Source: Amaurobius ferox
Taxonomy: Eukaryota > Arthropoda > Arachnida > Araneae > Amaurobiidae
NCBI GenBank assembly: GCA_951213105.1
Contig: OX578133.1
Coordinates: forward strand, 142,181,313 to 142,245,312
Direction: 5' to 3'
DNA: 64,000 nt
Positions within the stretch are counted from its first letter, which is position 1. Every line of letters starts with the position of its first letter. Made by a program: the position numbers and the translations under genes. Under the pieces are notes generated by a model. The model was not told the origin of the DNA. It searched no databases and saw nothing but the letters and a program-made list of their open reading frames with translations. Below are positions 34,796 to 44,999 of this stretch, piece by piece.

Positions 34796-34858
34796 TACCA
34801 TGATGTTGGTGAACCCATGGGCTTGAAAATGTCTCAGTTCCAAATTAGCTGTGGGCAT
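32660..34858 (-). CDS. Penelope-like reverse transcriptase with N-terminal GIY-YIG remnant (left copy)
   Basis: Open frame of 732 aa. Residues about 9-53 read like the end of a GIY-YIG nuclease: a hydrophobic strand, SERLWWE with a likely catalytic glutamate (E37), then PYGLN (49-53). Next is a long linker with Cys/His-rich parts (CNCHENIHSDTHH). The RT core follows: motif A around DFRDLFDNI (502-510, Asp502), GIPMGGSCSS (562-571), and catalytic YVDD (596-599), then GSVKFLDL and a CICKCKK tail. Penelope-like elements copy themselves by target-primed RT, and animal members usually carry GIY-YIG after the RT. Here it lies before, as in the permuted clade (Chlamys/Naiad type). The first half of the nuclease is missing, so the copy is 5' truncated. 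The start Met is arbitrary. Confidence 0.88.
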   Translation of the reverse strand: MPTANLELRHFQAHGFTNIMVTIIDIVPNKSERLWWESNHIKQFNTAYPYGLNTLIFNENFNKERCRNSSSYPLSENLINKKSHRWQRGSKKQHNNYIKTEEKILKFLKTENTIKIGWIKNLAYSIKLKYLQKIWNYIIHFNLKESNCQNEEASTNIDILLDLIKLRARIFNLTLTKSEIIKQSKEFFITTFKNKLYENIPFHSILNHINVCLPLSNIKIMINYRFVKTNGRKFFNYNKICQDVASNNVDSCNCHENIHSDTHHKHIISGNLDFIKDKRLKNLLQLGTKYRIQEFKNVYEEFYNDLDIFIYRLAVKHSLPIQAFNEWKYKFYKAFCYYYPQHCKNNREIKVPSSFKQIKEEYVLTYTDKIVSNYAFTCKKFYVDTLNQSYRDSEMYALIPSNALILTKRIEALYKRIGIDIKTIKYPYLVLIPKLHKIPVKFRTVTVGCGSYLEIANKKLLDLLIIVMHDIKRHNSIMIKNGQELINRLKFCHNDINFKSYDFRDLFDNIDLDNLQLILKDLHEEYDLKQFITYRRYMDLVELVLKENILHDGSNFYKQIKGIPMGGSCSSILADIYLSKYERGTHILSEMPYFRYVDDVIIGGYENTPCFDFSFYPSELDLIENPACEDGSVKFLDLAIKKHKKYGIYTELHDKRDSYRIKVNHIIDWNSNLAKYVFRNIMIGHFRRNQNYNTFRKDCICKCKKFADEAIKRNYPVNFVQHYYKSFFKENL

Positions 34859-34904
34859 TTCCTGTTGTACCTTTCCTACCTACCTTTCCTGTTGTACCTT
34901 TCCT
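34796..34904. other. asymmetric centre (109-bp spacer) of the Penelope palindrome
   Basis: The left 65 bp (34796-34860) continue the left copy upstream, adding more of its GIY-YIG domain. The remaining 44 bp contain two copies of CCTGTTGTACCTTTCCTAC separated by a CTTT-rich link. The right copy then starts abruptly at 34905. This short direct duplication marks the joint between the two copies. Confidence 0.8.
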
Positions 34905-37040
34905 ACTATAATTGATATAGTACCAAATAAATCGGAAAGATTATGGTGGGAGAGCAACCATATTAAACAATTCAATACGGCTTATCCATATGGCCTTAAT
35001 ACATTAATATTTAACGAAAACTTTAATAAAGAAAGATGCAGAAATAGTTCTTCATACCCTCTATCTGAAAATCTTATAAATAAAAAATCCCACCGATGGC
35101 AAAGAGGAAGTAAAAAACAACACAATAATTATATTAAAACAGAAGAAAAAATATTGAAATTTTTAAAAACTGAAAACACGATAAAAATTGGATGGATTAA
35201 GAACTTGGCCTATAGTATCAAGCTTAAATATCTACAGAAAATATGGAATTACATAATACATTTCAACTTAAAAGAAAGCAATTGCCAAAATGAAGAAGCA
35301 AGTACTAATATTGATATCCTATTGGATTTAATCAAACTCAGAGCCAGAATTTTTAATTTAACACTTACAAAAAGTGAAATTATAAAACAATCTAAAGAAT
35401 TTTTTATTACAACTTTCAAGAACAAACTGTATGAGAACATTCCATTCCATTCTATTTTAAATCATATTAACGTATGTCTTCCTTTGTCCAATATTAAAAT
35501 CATGATCAATTATAGATTCGTCAAAACCAACGGAAGGAAATTTTTCAATTATAACAAAATTTGTCAAGATGTTGCATCAAATAATGTAGATTCTTGTAAT
35601 TGTCATGAGAATATTCATAGTGACACTCATCATAAGCATATAATCTCCGGAAATCTAGATTTTATCAAAGACAAAAGACTTAAAAACCTGCTTCAACTCG
35701 GTACAAAGTACCGTATACAAGAATTTAAAAATGTATACGAAGAATTTTATAATGATCTCGACATCTTCATTTATAGATTGGCGGTAAAACATAGTTTACC
35801 AATACAAGCATTTAATGAGTGGAAATATAAATTTTACAAAGCGTTTTGTTACTACTACCCGCAGCACTGCAAAAACAATAGAGAAATTAAAGTTCCATCC
35901 TCGTTCAAGCAAATTAAAGAAGAATATGTATTAACATATACCGATAAAATAGTATCAAATTATGCCTTCACTTGTAAAAAGTTCTACGTGGATACACTAA
36001 ACCAAAGTTACAGGGATAGTGAAATGTATGCTTTAATACCCAGTAACGCATTGATACTGACTAAAAGAATAGAGGCACTTTACAAAAGAATAGGAATTGA
36101 TATTAAAACAATAAAATATCCATATTTGGTCCTGATCCCCAAATTACACAAAATACCTGTCAAGTTTCGAACTGTGACGGTGGGATGTGGTTCATATTTG
36201 GAAATAGCAAACAAAAAACTTTTGGATTTACTCATAATAGTTATGCATGATATTAAAAGACATAACTCTATTATGATAAAAAACGGACAGGAACTGATAA
36301 ACCGACTAAAGTTTTGTCATAACGATATCAACTTTAAGAGTTACGACTTTCGAGATCTTTTTGACAATATTGATTTGGATAATTTACAATTGATTCTGAA
36401 AGATCTACATGAAGAATACGATCTAAAGCAATTTATAACTTATAGAAGATACATGGACTTGGTAGAATTGGTATTAAAGGAAAACATACTACACGACGGA
36501 AGCAATTTTTACAAACAAATCAAGGGCATACCTATGGGAGGGAGTTGCTCGTCAATACTAGCAGATATATATCTATCTAAATACGAAAGAGGCACTCATA
36601 TCCTATCGGAAATGCCCTACTTCCGTTATGTCGATGATGTGATAATTGGGGGCTATGAAAACACCCCATGTTTTGACTTTTCATTCTACCCAAGCGAATT
36701 GGACCTTATTGAAAATCCAGCGTGTGAGGACGGATCGGTAAAATTCTTGGATTTAGCTATCAAAAAACACAAGAAATATGGAATATACACAGAGTTACAC
36801 GACAAAAGAGATTCATACAGGATCAAGGTAAATCATATTATCGATTGGAATTCAAACCTTGCAAAGTATGTCTTCAGAAATATAATGATTGGACATTTTA
36901 GAAGAAACCAAAATTATAATACTTTTAGGAAAGACTGCATTTGCAAATGTAAAAAATTTGCAGATGAAGCTATAAAAAGAAATTATCCAGTCAATTTTGT
37001 ACAACATTATTACAAATCCTTTTTTAAAGAAAATTTGTAA
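34851..37040 (+). CDS. Penelope-like reverse transcriptase (right copy)
   Basis: Open frame of 729 aa, identical to the left copy from its residue 19 to the end (711 residues, with the same stop). Motif A starts near residue 499, GIPMGGSCSS spans 559-568 and YVDD 593-596. The first 18 residues come from the spacer duplication (CCTFPT twice) and are not element sequence, so the true protein start is missing. Only the last part of the GIY-YIG domain (SERLWWE, PYGLN) remains. Identity this high means either a very recent event or an assembly foldback. Confidence 0.88.
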   Translation: MGISCCTFPTYLSCCTFPTIIDIVPNKSERLWWESNHIKQFNTAYPYGLNTLIFNENFNKERCRNSSSYPLSENLINKKSHRWQRGSKKQHNNYIKTEEKILKFLKTENTIKIGWIKNLAYSIKLKYLQKIWNYIIHFNLKESNCQNEEASTNIDILLDLIKLRARIFNLTLTKSEIIKQSKEFFITTFKNKLYENIPFHSILNHINVCLPLSNIKIMINYRFVKTNGRKFFNYNKICQDVASNNVDSCNCHENIHSDTHHKHIISGNLDFIKDKRLKNLLQLGTKYRIQEFKNVYEEFYNDLDIFIYRLAVKHSLPIQAFNEWKYKFYKAFCYYYPQHCKNNREIKVPSSFKQIKEEYVLTYTDKIVSNYAFTCKKFYVDTLNQSYRDSEMYALIPSNALILTKRIEALYKRIGIDIKTIKYPYLVLIPKLHKIPVKFRTVTVGCGSYLEIANKKLLDLLIIVMHDIKRHNSIMIKNGQELINRLKFCHNDINFKSYDFRDLFDNIDLDNLQLILKDLHEEYDLKQFITYRRYMDLVELVLKENILHDGSNFYKQIKGIPMGGSCSSILADIYLSKYERGTHILSEMPYFRYVDDVIIGGYENTPCFDFSFYPSELDLIENPACEDGSVKFLDLAIKKHKKYGIYTELHDKRDSYRIKVNHIIDWNSNLAKYVFRNIMIGHFRRNQNYNTFRKDCICKCKKFADEAIKRNYPVNFVQHYYKSFFKENL

Positions 37041-37379
37041 TCTGATTGTTGATATAGAGATTTAATATTCATGACTGCGTAACTATTATCCTGATATTTC
37101 TCTGCGCATGAGCAACTTTACTTATATAAAGAGACGTTCCATCGGGTTGGACTAGCGGATGTTTCTTCTTCATGGATTCGTTTACTTCTTTGGTTCTGAG
37201 TCTGTTCTGGTGCTTTTATTTTCGCACATTTGGGAGGCTGACCATGGAATTATGTTGGTTCCGTGAGCGTTACCCGGGTTGTAAAAGCTGCTTTAAGCGG
37301 GAAAGGGGTGTCGCAATCCACCCCTACCATTCTTATGTAATTCATATGGTCACTCCCGTTCTTTTCTACTTTCATTCAT
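34905..37379 (+). mobile_element. Penelope-like element, right arm of a palindromic pair
   Basis: Mirror copy of 32321-34795 in the opposite orientation, heads facing each other. Its 5' truncation lies 65 bp or more further in than that of the left copy. The 3' end after the stop includes the identical segment of about 340 bp, ending at TTCATTCAT (37379), where similarity to the left arm stops. Confidence 0.9.
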
Positions 37380-38154
37380 GTATTCTACTAGGGAATTTGA
37401 GCAGCATTTGCGCCTCCTCCTTTGTAGTGAATAGTTCTTTAATTTCAGGCTTATTTGGGATATATCCTATTTTGTCTCACTTTATCGTAATAGTATATAT
37501 ATATATATATATATAAATTAAAGTCTGATGTGCGCAGCACATGACTTTTCTACATAATACAATGCATTTACTTCTTTTACGGTGAAAAAATGATGTATAA
37601 GATCTACGGCACAATATTTTAATGTTAAATTGTGCATTTGTCACTTTTCTGAATGACAACATGTAAAACTATTTTGAAGTACCCAATGAACTTATATCTC
37701 GAAATTGACAATTATCAATATTGATAGCATCCGCAATAAGTAATATAGTCCATATATTAAAATATTTTAATAATTAATACATCAATTTGGCATCACTGCC
37801 GTTGACTTTGCACCATTTTTGCAATTTTAACGATATTTTGGTAAATATGGGGCGAAATATCATCATGCTGCAATATTTCGCTAAATTAGTCACTAAGTTC
37901 GCTAAAATTTATCGTCAAGCGTTACAGACAGACGGAGATAAGAACGTTTCCTCCTTATAAATGACTGTTGGTGAATTGTTAGGCGTCAAAATACAAAAGT
38001 ATTACACAAAATATCTTTTCCCGTGAATGGAACGAACTAGATCCACGAAAATGGTGTTACCGAATTTATCGCATAATATTACATGCGAAAAGTGAACATA
38101 TTTCACAATAGTTAATACTTTCTTTTAATTTTATGTGATTTTTTTTATAAATTT
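37380..38154. other. AT-rich stretch, no gene seen
   Basis: Sequence outside the Penelope palindrome, including (TA)n at 37494-37515. No recognisable element or coding frame. Confidence 0.4.
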
Positions 38155-38595
38155 ATTTGAAAAAGTTCAATATCTCGAGAACGGTTCATATTATCGTTTT
38201 AAAGTTTATGTCAGTCGTTTCCTTATGAAAACTTACATAAAAATGGTTATTTACTCAACATTATTAAAAGTTCTGATTTTCTGATGATTTTTTCAAATAT
38301 TTCATTCGAAAATTTGGGGTCTTCCGAACATTCGATTGCATTTAAAATCAATAGACTTCCAGTATTCACCTATTGTGATTTTTGTACCAAATTTCATTCG
38401 AAACGCCCCCGTCGTTCGTGAGATATCGTCTCTACAGTCTCACGGACGGACACACACACACATCACCTAAAAAATGTTGGATTCGAGTTCAGGGATGCTT
38501 GAAACGTGCTCTTCCGTCGAAAACTTGAATTCGAATGTTTGCCCCCCATCACAATGCTTTCTCTATACATCATACTACGTATAGAGAAAGTACTG
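38155..38595. repeat. repeat family R3, copy 1
   Basis: The segment at about 38260-38440 (TTGGGGTCTTCC, TTTTTGTACCAAATTTC and GTTCGTGAGATATCGTCTC) recurs at 51965-52145 and in diverged form at 61660-61815. This copy ends with a 12-bp inverted repeat: CTTTCTCTATAC (38557-38568) facing GTATAGAGAAAG (38579-38590). No coding sequence. Confidence 0.55.
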
Positions 38596-39696
38596 AAGGA
38601 AAATAAAACATTTTCCACTTTGGTAGAATACTGAGAGCATTGATATCTTTAAAAAACGCCTTGAGTATTGTGGTCTTCTACGCCAAATTTATTATTTTTC
38701 TTGAGTTTGGGGAAAACATGTTTTGGATAACTTATGGAGTGTCGATACATTTTAAGGATGTTCTCAGAGATAAAAACTGGATAAACTACGAAAATGGGTG
38801 TCATTTTTAATGGTCCACTTAAATTTTGAAAAAGAAAAAAAAAATAATAATAATATTTACTTATGACAAGCGAGTATTGATTTTACATGCATTATCACAC
38901 ACGAAAATGAAATAGTTGGCGTTTATGATACTAAAACTAACGATTTTCAAGGAATTTTAAATTTAATGAATTTTAGTAAATTACTTAATACGAAGACATC
39001 ATTAAAAGTGTTCATATCGTCGTCGTGAGATCCCTTGAAACCGGTTCTCCGTTCTCAGTGGCGTGCAGTGGCCTGAAGCAAAAGAAGCAGTGCTTCAGTA
39101 ACCAAAAATATTGAAACAGCCATAATTTAAACGTTAATACGGTAATTTTTAACAATTTTCCACTGGAAATCGCAATCCCTCATTCATAGATTACTACTCA
39201 TTCATGGGAGATTTCGCTTCATTACGCAACACTCATCTCTTATGTAAAGTTGATTTTGCTTTGTAACTTCCCAAGTAAAGCAATCGGAGTCCTGCTTGGG
39301 TAATAAGCAACGTACTATATTGCTGGCAATGTGCCAAGAATTGGAGTTATTATTCGCTTACCTCATGTTACTCGCTGGGTGTAGAAAGGTTAGTCTCGTA
39401 ATTATTAAATGGTTCGTTCAAGGTTTATCTGTGAAAAAAGTATTTTTAAAGGGTTCTTTCTGCGTTTATCAATGATCGATCTATTTATTCTGTGCAACGT
39501 GTGTTATTCAATCGTTTTGCAATTTATTTGTTTTTTTTAAATTAGATTTTTTTGATATTTGAAAGGAATGTGAGCTCTAAATTTCAATTTATTTCTATAG
39601 AATTGAAATATTTTACTCAATGTATGTATTATAATAACGTTATTCATAGTGTGTTAGATGTATAGATATATAGATTTATATATACATATACATATA
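38596..39696. other. no gene seen
   Basis: AT-rich non-coding sequence with one GC-richer patch (about 39040-39080) and a short TA/CA-type run just before the next element. Confidence 0.4.
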
Positions 39697-40583
39697 CAGA
39701 GTGTCCCAAAAACTTTGACCTCGGTTTTTATTCCTTAAATATTGACCTTAGAAATATATAATAAATTACAAAGTTGAGTAAAAAAAGGTACAGAATTTTA
39801 TGAAATAGATTAAAATTTTCAAGGGAAATAAATTTTTATACGGCCCCCGTACAAAAACATTTCCAATGAGTAAAATGTGCCCCATACACTAATAAGGTGT
39901 TGTACAAAATTTCAGCATTTTATCATAAAAAGTCATAGAGATATGAAAAGACAAAAATGCTGACTTAAACCACTTTTCGATGCATCGACATGGGTTCTCA
40001 GAGGGGAAAAATCATGTCGACAGATCGCGCTTCATGGGTCATATACAAATTACGAAAGAAAACAATGATTACATAAATAAATAATAATTTTGCTAATAAT
40101 TGGTACAAAGGTATCTACACTGCATAGAAATAATAACTTTACACAAAGATTACAAAGCATGTTCAAAATGTTTTCCATCCATGCCAAAGATCCATTAAAG
40201 ATAAGAGGCAGATATTATTTGCCTATGATACATTTCTGCGTTGCGTCATTTGCACTTTTGCTGTAAACATTTACATTTTAATTTGTGATTAATCCTTCAC
40301 CAACTTTGTTTAAACACATCTGTGGGACTTTTTACGATAAAATGCTGAAATTTTGTACATCACCTTATTAGTGTATGGGGCACATTTTTCTCTTTGGAAA
40401 TGTTTTTGTACGGGGCCGTATAAAAATTTAAATTTTGTATTTCTGCAAATTTAATCCCCTGAAAATTTTTACCTATTTCATAAAATCCTGTACCTTTTTT
40501 TATGCAACTTTGTAATTTATTATATATGTCTAAGATCAACATTTAAGGAATAAAAGTCGAGGTCAATGTTTTTGAAACACCCG
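39697..40583. mobile_element. long-TIR DNA element, copy 1
   Basis: The two ends are inverted copies of each other over roughly 200 bp: GTGTCCCAAAAAC and TTGACCTCGG at the left match GTTTTTGAAACACCC and CGAGGTCAA at the right, followed inward by the same GTACAGAATTTTATGAAAT string. It is flanked by TA-rich sequence. The middle keeps a short minus-strand relic that may be the end of a transposase, clearer in copy 2 at 46474. Non-autonomous. Confidence 0.65.
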
Positions 40584-40601
40584 ATATATATGTGTGTGTA
40601 A

Positions 40602-40602
<1 letters not shown>

Positions 40603-40671
<69 letters not shown>
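40603..40671. repeat. (TA)n microsatellite
   Basis: Uninterrupted TA repeat of about 69 bp, immediately before the first broken RT module. Confidence 0.95.
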
Positions 40672-40673
<2 letters not shown>

Positions 40674-40973
40674 CAAGGTAATAAATTTTACTTACAAGTC
40701 TCAGGGGTTCCACAAGTTGGCTGTAGTAGCAGTATATTAGCTAATTTATACCTTTATCATTATGAAATTTTTTTTACTTCAACAGATTACAATATTTACA
40801 GATATGTTGATGATCTGATTTGTTTGGTCCTTACAGACAACTGTGTCATAGATATAGATTTCTATCCGGTTAATTTGGAACCAATTCCTAATGAAGCCAC
40901 TATTAGTAATAACATTAATTTTTTGGACGTGCTAATACCTAAATTTCATAAAAATCCTATTAAATTAAAATAG
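40671..40973 (+). pseudogene. Penelope-like RT fragment, first module
   Basis: Encodes a piece of the RT palm: a GVPQ.GCSSSILANLYLYHYE-type stretch, then RYVDDLICLV with the catalytic YVDD, then NNINFLD and a stop. It is a diverged relative of the intact element at 32.3-37.4 kb (which reads GIPMGG and YVDD there). The same stretch recurs at 41285-41560, so this is a partial tandem duplication. The end at a TA tract suggests truncation there. Confidence 0.7.
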
Positions 40974-41099
40974 TAACTAGTGGTCATAATACTTACTCTT
41001 CTACTGCGAGTGAATTACTTCTAAATTATTTAAATATAATAAATGATAGTTTATGTTTTTCTAGCAATAACTACCTTATTCTAAATAATAGTAAAGAAT

Positions 41100-41840
41100 T
41101 AAAGAATTAATTAACATCACATGATAAACTAATTGGAATTCAAATTTTTGATTTTAAAGATCTTTTTAATAATATTAAGGTCTCTGATTTTGATGTAGTA
41201 ATTTTAGTTCTATATAATGTTTATACTACTTATACTATATTTACAAAATTTCTTAAACTTCTACACTTTGTTCTTTTCGATAATTATATATTTCAAGGCA
41301 ATAAATTACACTTACAAGTCTCAGGGGTTCCACAAGGTGGCTGTAGTAGCAGTATATTAGTTAATTTATACCTTTATCATTATGAAAAAACTTTTACTTC
41401 CACAGATTATAAAATTTACAGATATGTTGATGATCTGATTTGTTTGGTCTTTACAGACAACTGTGTCATAGATATAGATTTCTATCCGGATAATTTGTAA
41501 CTAATTCCTAATGAAGTCACTATTAGTAATAACATTAATTTTTTGGACTTAAATCTTATTATTGAACCTACTAATAGGATAGTTACTAATTTATATGATA
41601 AAAAAGACTATTTTAACTTTAACTTTAATACAATATTACCTTCTAATTCCTGTAACTCGATTCAATTGTTTAGAAATATTATACTTAATCAGCTTTTTCA
41701 AATTTATAGATTATCAGATAAAAAAATTTCATTCTATGCATATTAATACGCTAAAAGTTACGAGCAAATTATATAAATATCCAGCATATTTAGTACATGG
41801 TATAGTTAAAGAGTTTCGAATGGTTGAATATACTTAAATT
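41100..41840 (+). pseudogene. Penelope-like RT fragment, second module
   Basis: One frame reads IFDFKDLFNNI (motif A, matching DFRDLFDNI of the intact copy), then VSGVPQGGCSSSILVNLY, then YRYVDDLICLV, before a stop after YPDN. The C-terminal region continues in the frame of 41543-41746: NNINFLDL, then LYDKKDYFNF and FRNIILNQ, equivalent to KFLDL and FRNIMIGH of the intact copy. At least one stop breaks the frame, so it is inactive. Confidence 0.75.
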
Positions 41841-42105
41841 CTCTCCTTAGTATCGTATAGACTTTCGCTTTCTCTTGAATAAGCATTACCATGTATTTAC
41901 ATCCCCTTATATTTTAACCTCTATTTTTTCTATTATCATCTGCCCCATTATTTTGTAGCTCTTACTGTTGAATATCACCTTTTATCGTCTTTTCGCATTA
42001 CTGTTATTTATTTCTCACGATTTGCAACAGAAGTTCTCAACTTTTTATTTTTTGAGATTGGCAACATTGGTTTGCTGAATTGGTTGGCAACATTGGTTTG
42101 CTGAA

Positions 42106-42603
42106 TATAATTGCTGGATTTTTTTTAACGCAAAATTATTTAACTCTGGAGTCTGCAATATAGCTGATATGAATGAAACATTCATTGATTTTACATAGAG
42201 AAGCAGACAATTCTATAATATTGCCTTTTTCGTTAAAGTTTTAAGCATGGAGGTAGAAAGTACTTTTACCTCTTTCATTTTAAGTTTTGAAGTAAAATTG
42301 CAGTATAGTGATAATTTTAAAAATATCGCCGCTGAATGAAAGAAATGGAATAAAGTTAATGAATGAAATATTCACTGCTTTTATATAGAGAGCCAGGCGA
42401 TTCTTATTTCGATGACGTCATTTGAATACAGTTCATTTGTTTTCGATGCAGTTTTCAAATGTAATAAATTGTTGTAGTATTGTGGTAATTTTAAAAATAT
42501 CACCACCGAATGTATTGCGCTTTATAGATGTTTAAATAAAATTGCATTGCAGTTGGAAAATGTTTCATAATCAATGCTTTATGCATGATTGATATTTCTT
42601 GTG
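42106..42603 (+). repeat. F1 repeat, partial copy (3' part)
   Basis: Matches the second part of F1: TTTAACGCAAAATTATTTA, the CATAGAGAAGCAGAC block, then ATCAATGCTTTATGCATGAT and TTTCTTGT at its end. The first 700-800 bp of the family are missing. Confidence 0.7.
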
Positions 42604-43124
42604 TAATTATTTTGTTGTAAATCTAAACAATCAAATCTAAAAAGAAGAACAAAAGTTTTGCAGACCACAGGAAATAATATGAATGCAAAATGTTATATTT
42701 TATTAACCTTTATTGTTACATTTCACTAGGATTGCATATTTTATTGTGATTAACTATTGACAATTGTTAATTTTGAAAGAAATAAAATTTTCTTTTATTA
42801 AGAAATATTTATTTAGTATTTATTTAGTATTTGCAAGCCATAAAAGTATCCGCACCACGAGGGATCCTGATTGAAAATAAAGAAGAAAAAAAAGATGTCA
42901 GATTTTCCTTAAACCTTCACTACAAAAACACTCACCATTAAAAACATTGTTATCAAATGTGTATATTAACTAGCTCCCAAACAAAATATCTACAACCATA
43001 GACACACCTCAATGAGGCAGTTTTACCTACTTTATCACTCACCGCACGCCACATTCCATTCTGAAATTTGACAACAGATTATTTTCTAGACTTGATAAAT
43101 AATTGCCAACTTTTTGCAAAATAC
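42604..43124. other. no gene seen
   Basis: Non-coding AT-rich sequence between the F1 fragment and a Tc1-type element. Confidence 0.4.
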
Positions 43125-43872
43125 ACTGCTGGCCATCCAAAATGCAACACCATGAAGGAAGCATCCAATAAGCATGAAATTTGTACCATACGTAGACCTC
43201 GATAGAACATACAAATGATTAGAATTTTAATTCTTATGCAAATCATGTGCGCTACTAGCGCCACCTACAAACGGTCCTTCACCTGGCGTTATGTTTTGGG
43301 GTGGCATTGGATTTTACTCCCGCACCCCCCTAATACGCATTGCCGGTACACTCAACAGCCACCTCCACATTTCTGAAGTTTTGGAGCCTGTTGTCTTACC
43401 TTACCTTCAAGGCTTGCCTGCGGCCAAGTTTCAACAGGACATTGCGAGACCACAGGTGGCACATATCGTTCAGCATCTCTTCATTGCCCACCAAGTTCCA
43501 CTGCTTCCTTGCCCCGCCCGTTCTTCAGATCTGTCGCCCATTGAACACGTCTGGTCGATGATTGGCAAACGACTGGCCCCGCAAACACCACCAGCTGCTA
43601 CGACAGATGAAGTTTGGCAACGTATGGAAGCAGTATGGACTGACATACCCCAAGAACACATCCAAAATATCTTTCTTCCAATGTCGAGGCGTGTAGCAGC
43701 AGTTATTGTCAGCCATGGCGGCTGCACAAAATACTGATTTCTTCGCGTTACGCAAGTCGAACGGGGCTGTATTTCCAATCAATTCATCCTTGTACTTTAT
43801 GTTCTTTGTCCAATAAATTTGGCTTTGATATCTCTTGTCTTTCATGGTGTTGCATTTTGGATGGCCAGCAGT
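43125..43872 (+). mobile_element. Tc1-type element, internally deleted
   Basis: The terminal inverted repeats are a perfect 32 bp: ACTGCTGGCCATCCAAAATG with the following 12 bases (43125-43156) and its exact inverse (43841-43872). A TA dinucleotide lies next to each end, though not symmetrically. At 748 bp it is about half the usual 1.3-1.6 kb. The missing part is the 5' half of the transposase gene. Confidence 0.88.
43270..43737 (+). pseudogene. Tc1-type transposase, C-terminal half
   Basis: DDE-domain fragment of a cut-and-paste transposase. The frame begins near GVMFWGGIGF, then QQDIARPQ (second catalytic Asp; the family usually has QQDNARPH), then SDLSPIEHVW with the catalytic Glu exactly 34 residues after the Asp (DD34E). 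It ends naturally at HGGCTKY. The DNA-binding helix-turn-helix region and the first catalytic Asp are deleted, so it cannot be active alone. The remaining frame is open over 148 codons, which suggests the deletion is fairly recent. Confidence 0.85.
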
Positions 43873-44999
43873 ACAGTTTGGGCGATGGTATCATTAAAAC
43901 CGTTTCCGGTATCGCCTCATTCCATGTACTTTAGAGGCCCGGATTCTTGTCTCCGAAAACTTCAAGAATACATTTTCTTTTGCAAATTAGTGTGTTCACA
44001 CGTTTTAGAATTTTCTCAGATAAAAATTGACCTTTATTGATAAAGAATTTTTGATGTATGCTATAGCACAAACTGATTTTCAAAAATTGCTTAAAACTAA
44101 ATTTTTCTAAAACTTTTAGTTCTAGCATTCCAGAAGTCGATCAATTTCATTTCCTTTTGTGAAAATACATATGATTTTTTTTTAAATCCATCTTTTAGGT
44201 GAGCCAGTAAAATGGTGCTCTGCAAAACTCCAATTTATCTTATAGTTTTACCACAATATTGCCGCCGCTCGTAGTGTGTCTTATTGGTGGGAGTCCCTAG
44301 TCCGAAGACTTTAACCTCCGGTATGAAGTCCATATTTGATATTCATGACATTATTTGAGCAGAACAATATTGAAATTACTCAAGAAATTCGCATTTTGGA
44401 CACAACAATTACGTTATTATTTTGATATGCATTGGAAGATAAATACTATTGCCGGTAGAAGCTCAAACTCACTCTGATTAGACAATTTCAGTAAGCACCT
44501 GAAATTTTCCAACTCTAACATTTTAAATAGATGATAAAATATCTTGCCATCTGCAAGCTTGAAAAATAATTTATCACTTTTTATTTCAATTTGTAGATGT
44601 CAGCACTACTCACTTTTTATTTCATTCCGTAGATGGCAGCACTACTCACTTTTTACTAAATTCCCTTATTAAATCTGTTCTGAATTCTATTTTTATCACT
44701 ATTAGAAACTAAATATATTATTTTTATATTAGTAAAAATAAGTTATAAAACAACAAAGCAAGACACCGTGTTTTCCTATTAATTTTTGGCTTTTTGCCTT
44801 TGAAAATAGTAGATCAGTTTATAAATATTTATCAGTATTTACGAAGTTTTTTGACCTCGTATTGAACACAATATTTGAGAAAAATATGAATTCATCATTA
44901 GCGTTCACTAGTAATGTAAAAAGTTAAAAGGAGTGCAAAATAAGTATTTATTCTGTCTTATGAAGCATTTAACATATTGTAACTTGTAATTGCAGCACA
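43873..44999. other. no gene seen
   Basis: Non-coding. It holds a two-copy tandem repeat of 36 bp around CAGCACTACTCACTTTTTA (first copy at 44601, second at 44637). Confidence 0.4.

Noticed and set aside
37041..37500. Hammerhead ribozyme in the 3' region of the intact Penelope element
   Set aside because: I looked for the CUGANGA and GAAA core on both strands and did not find it.
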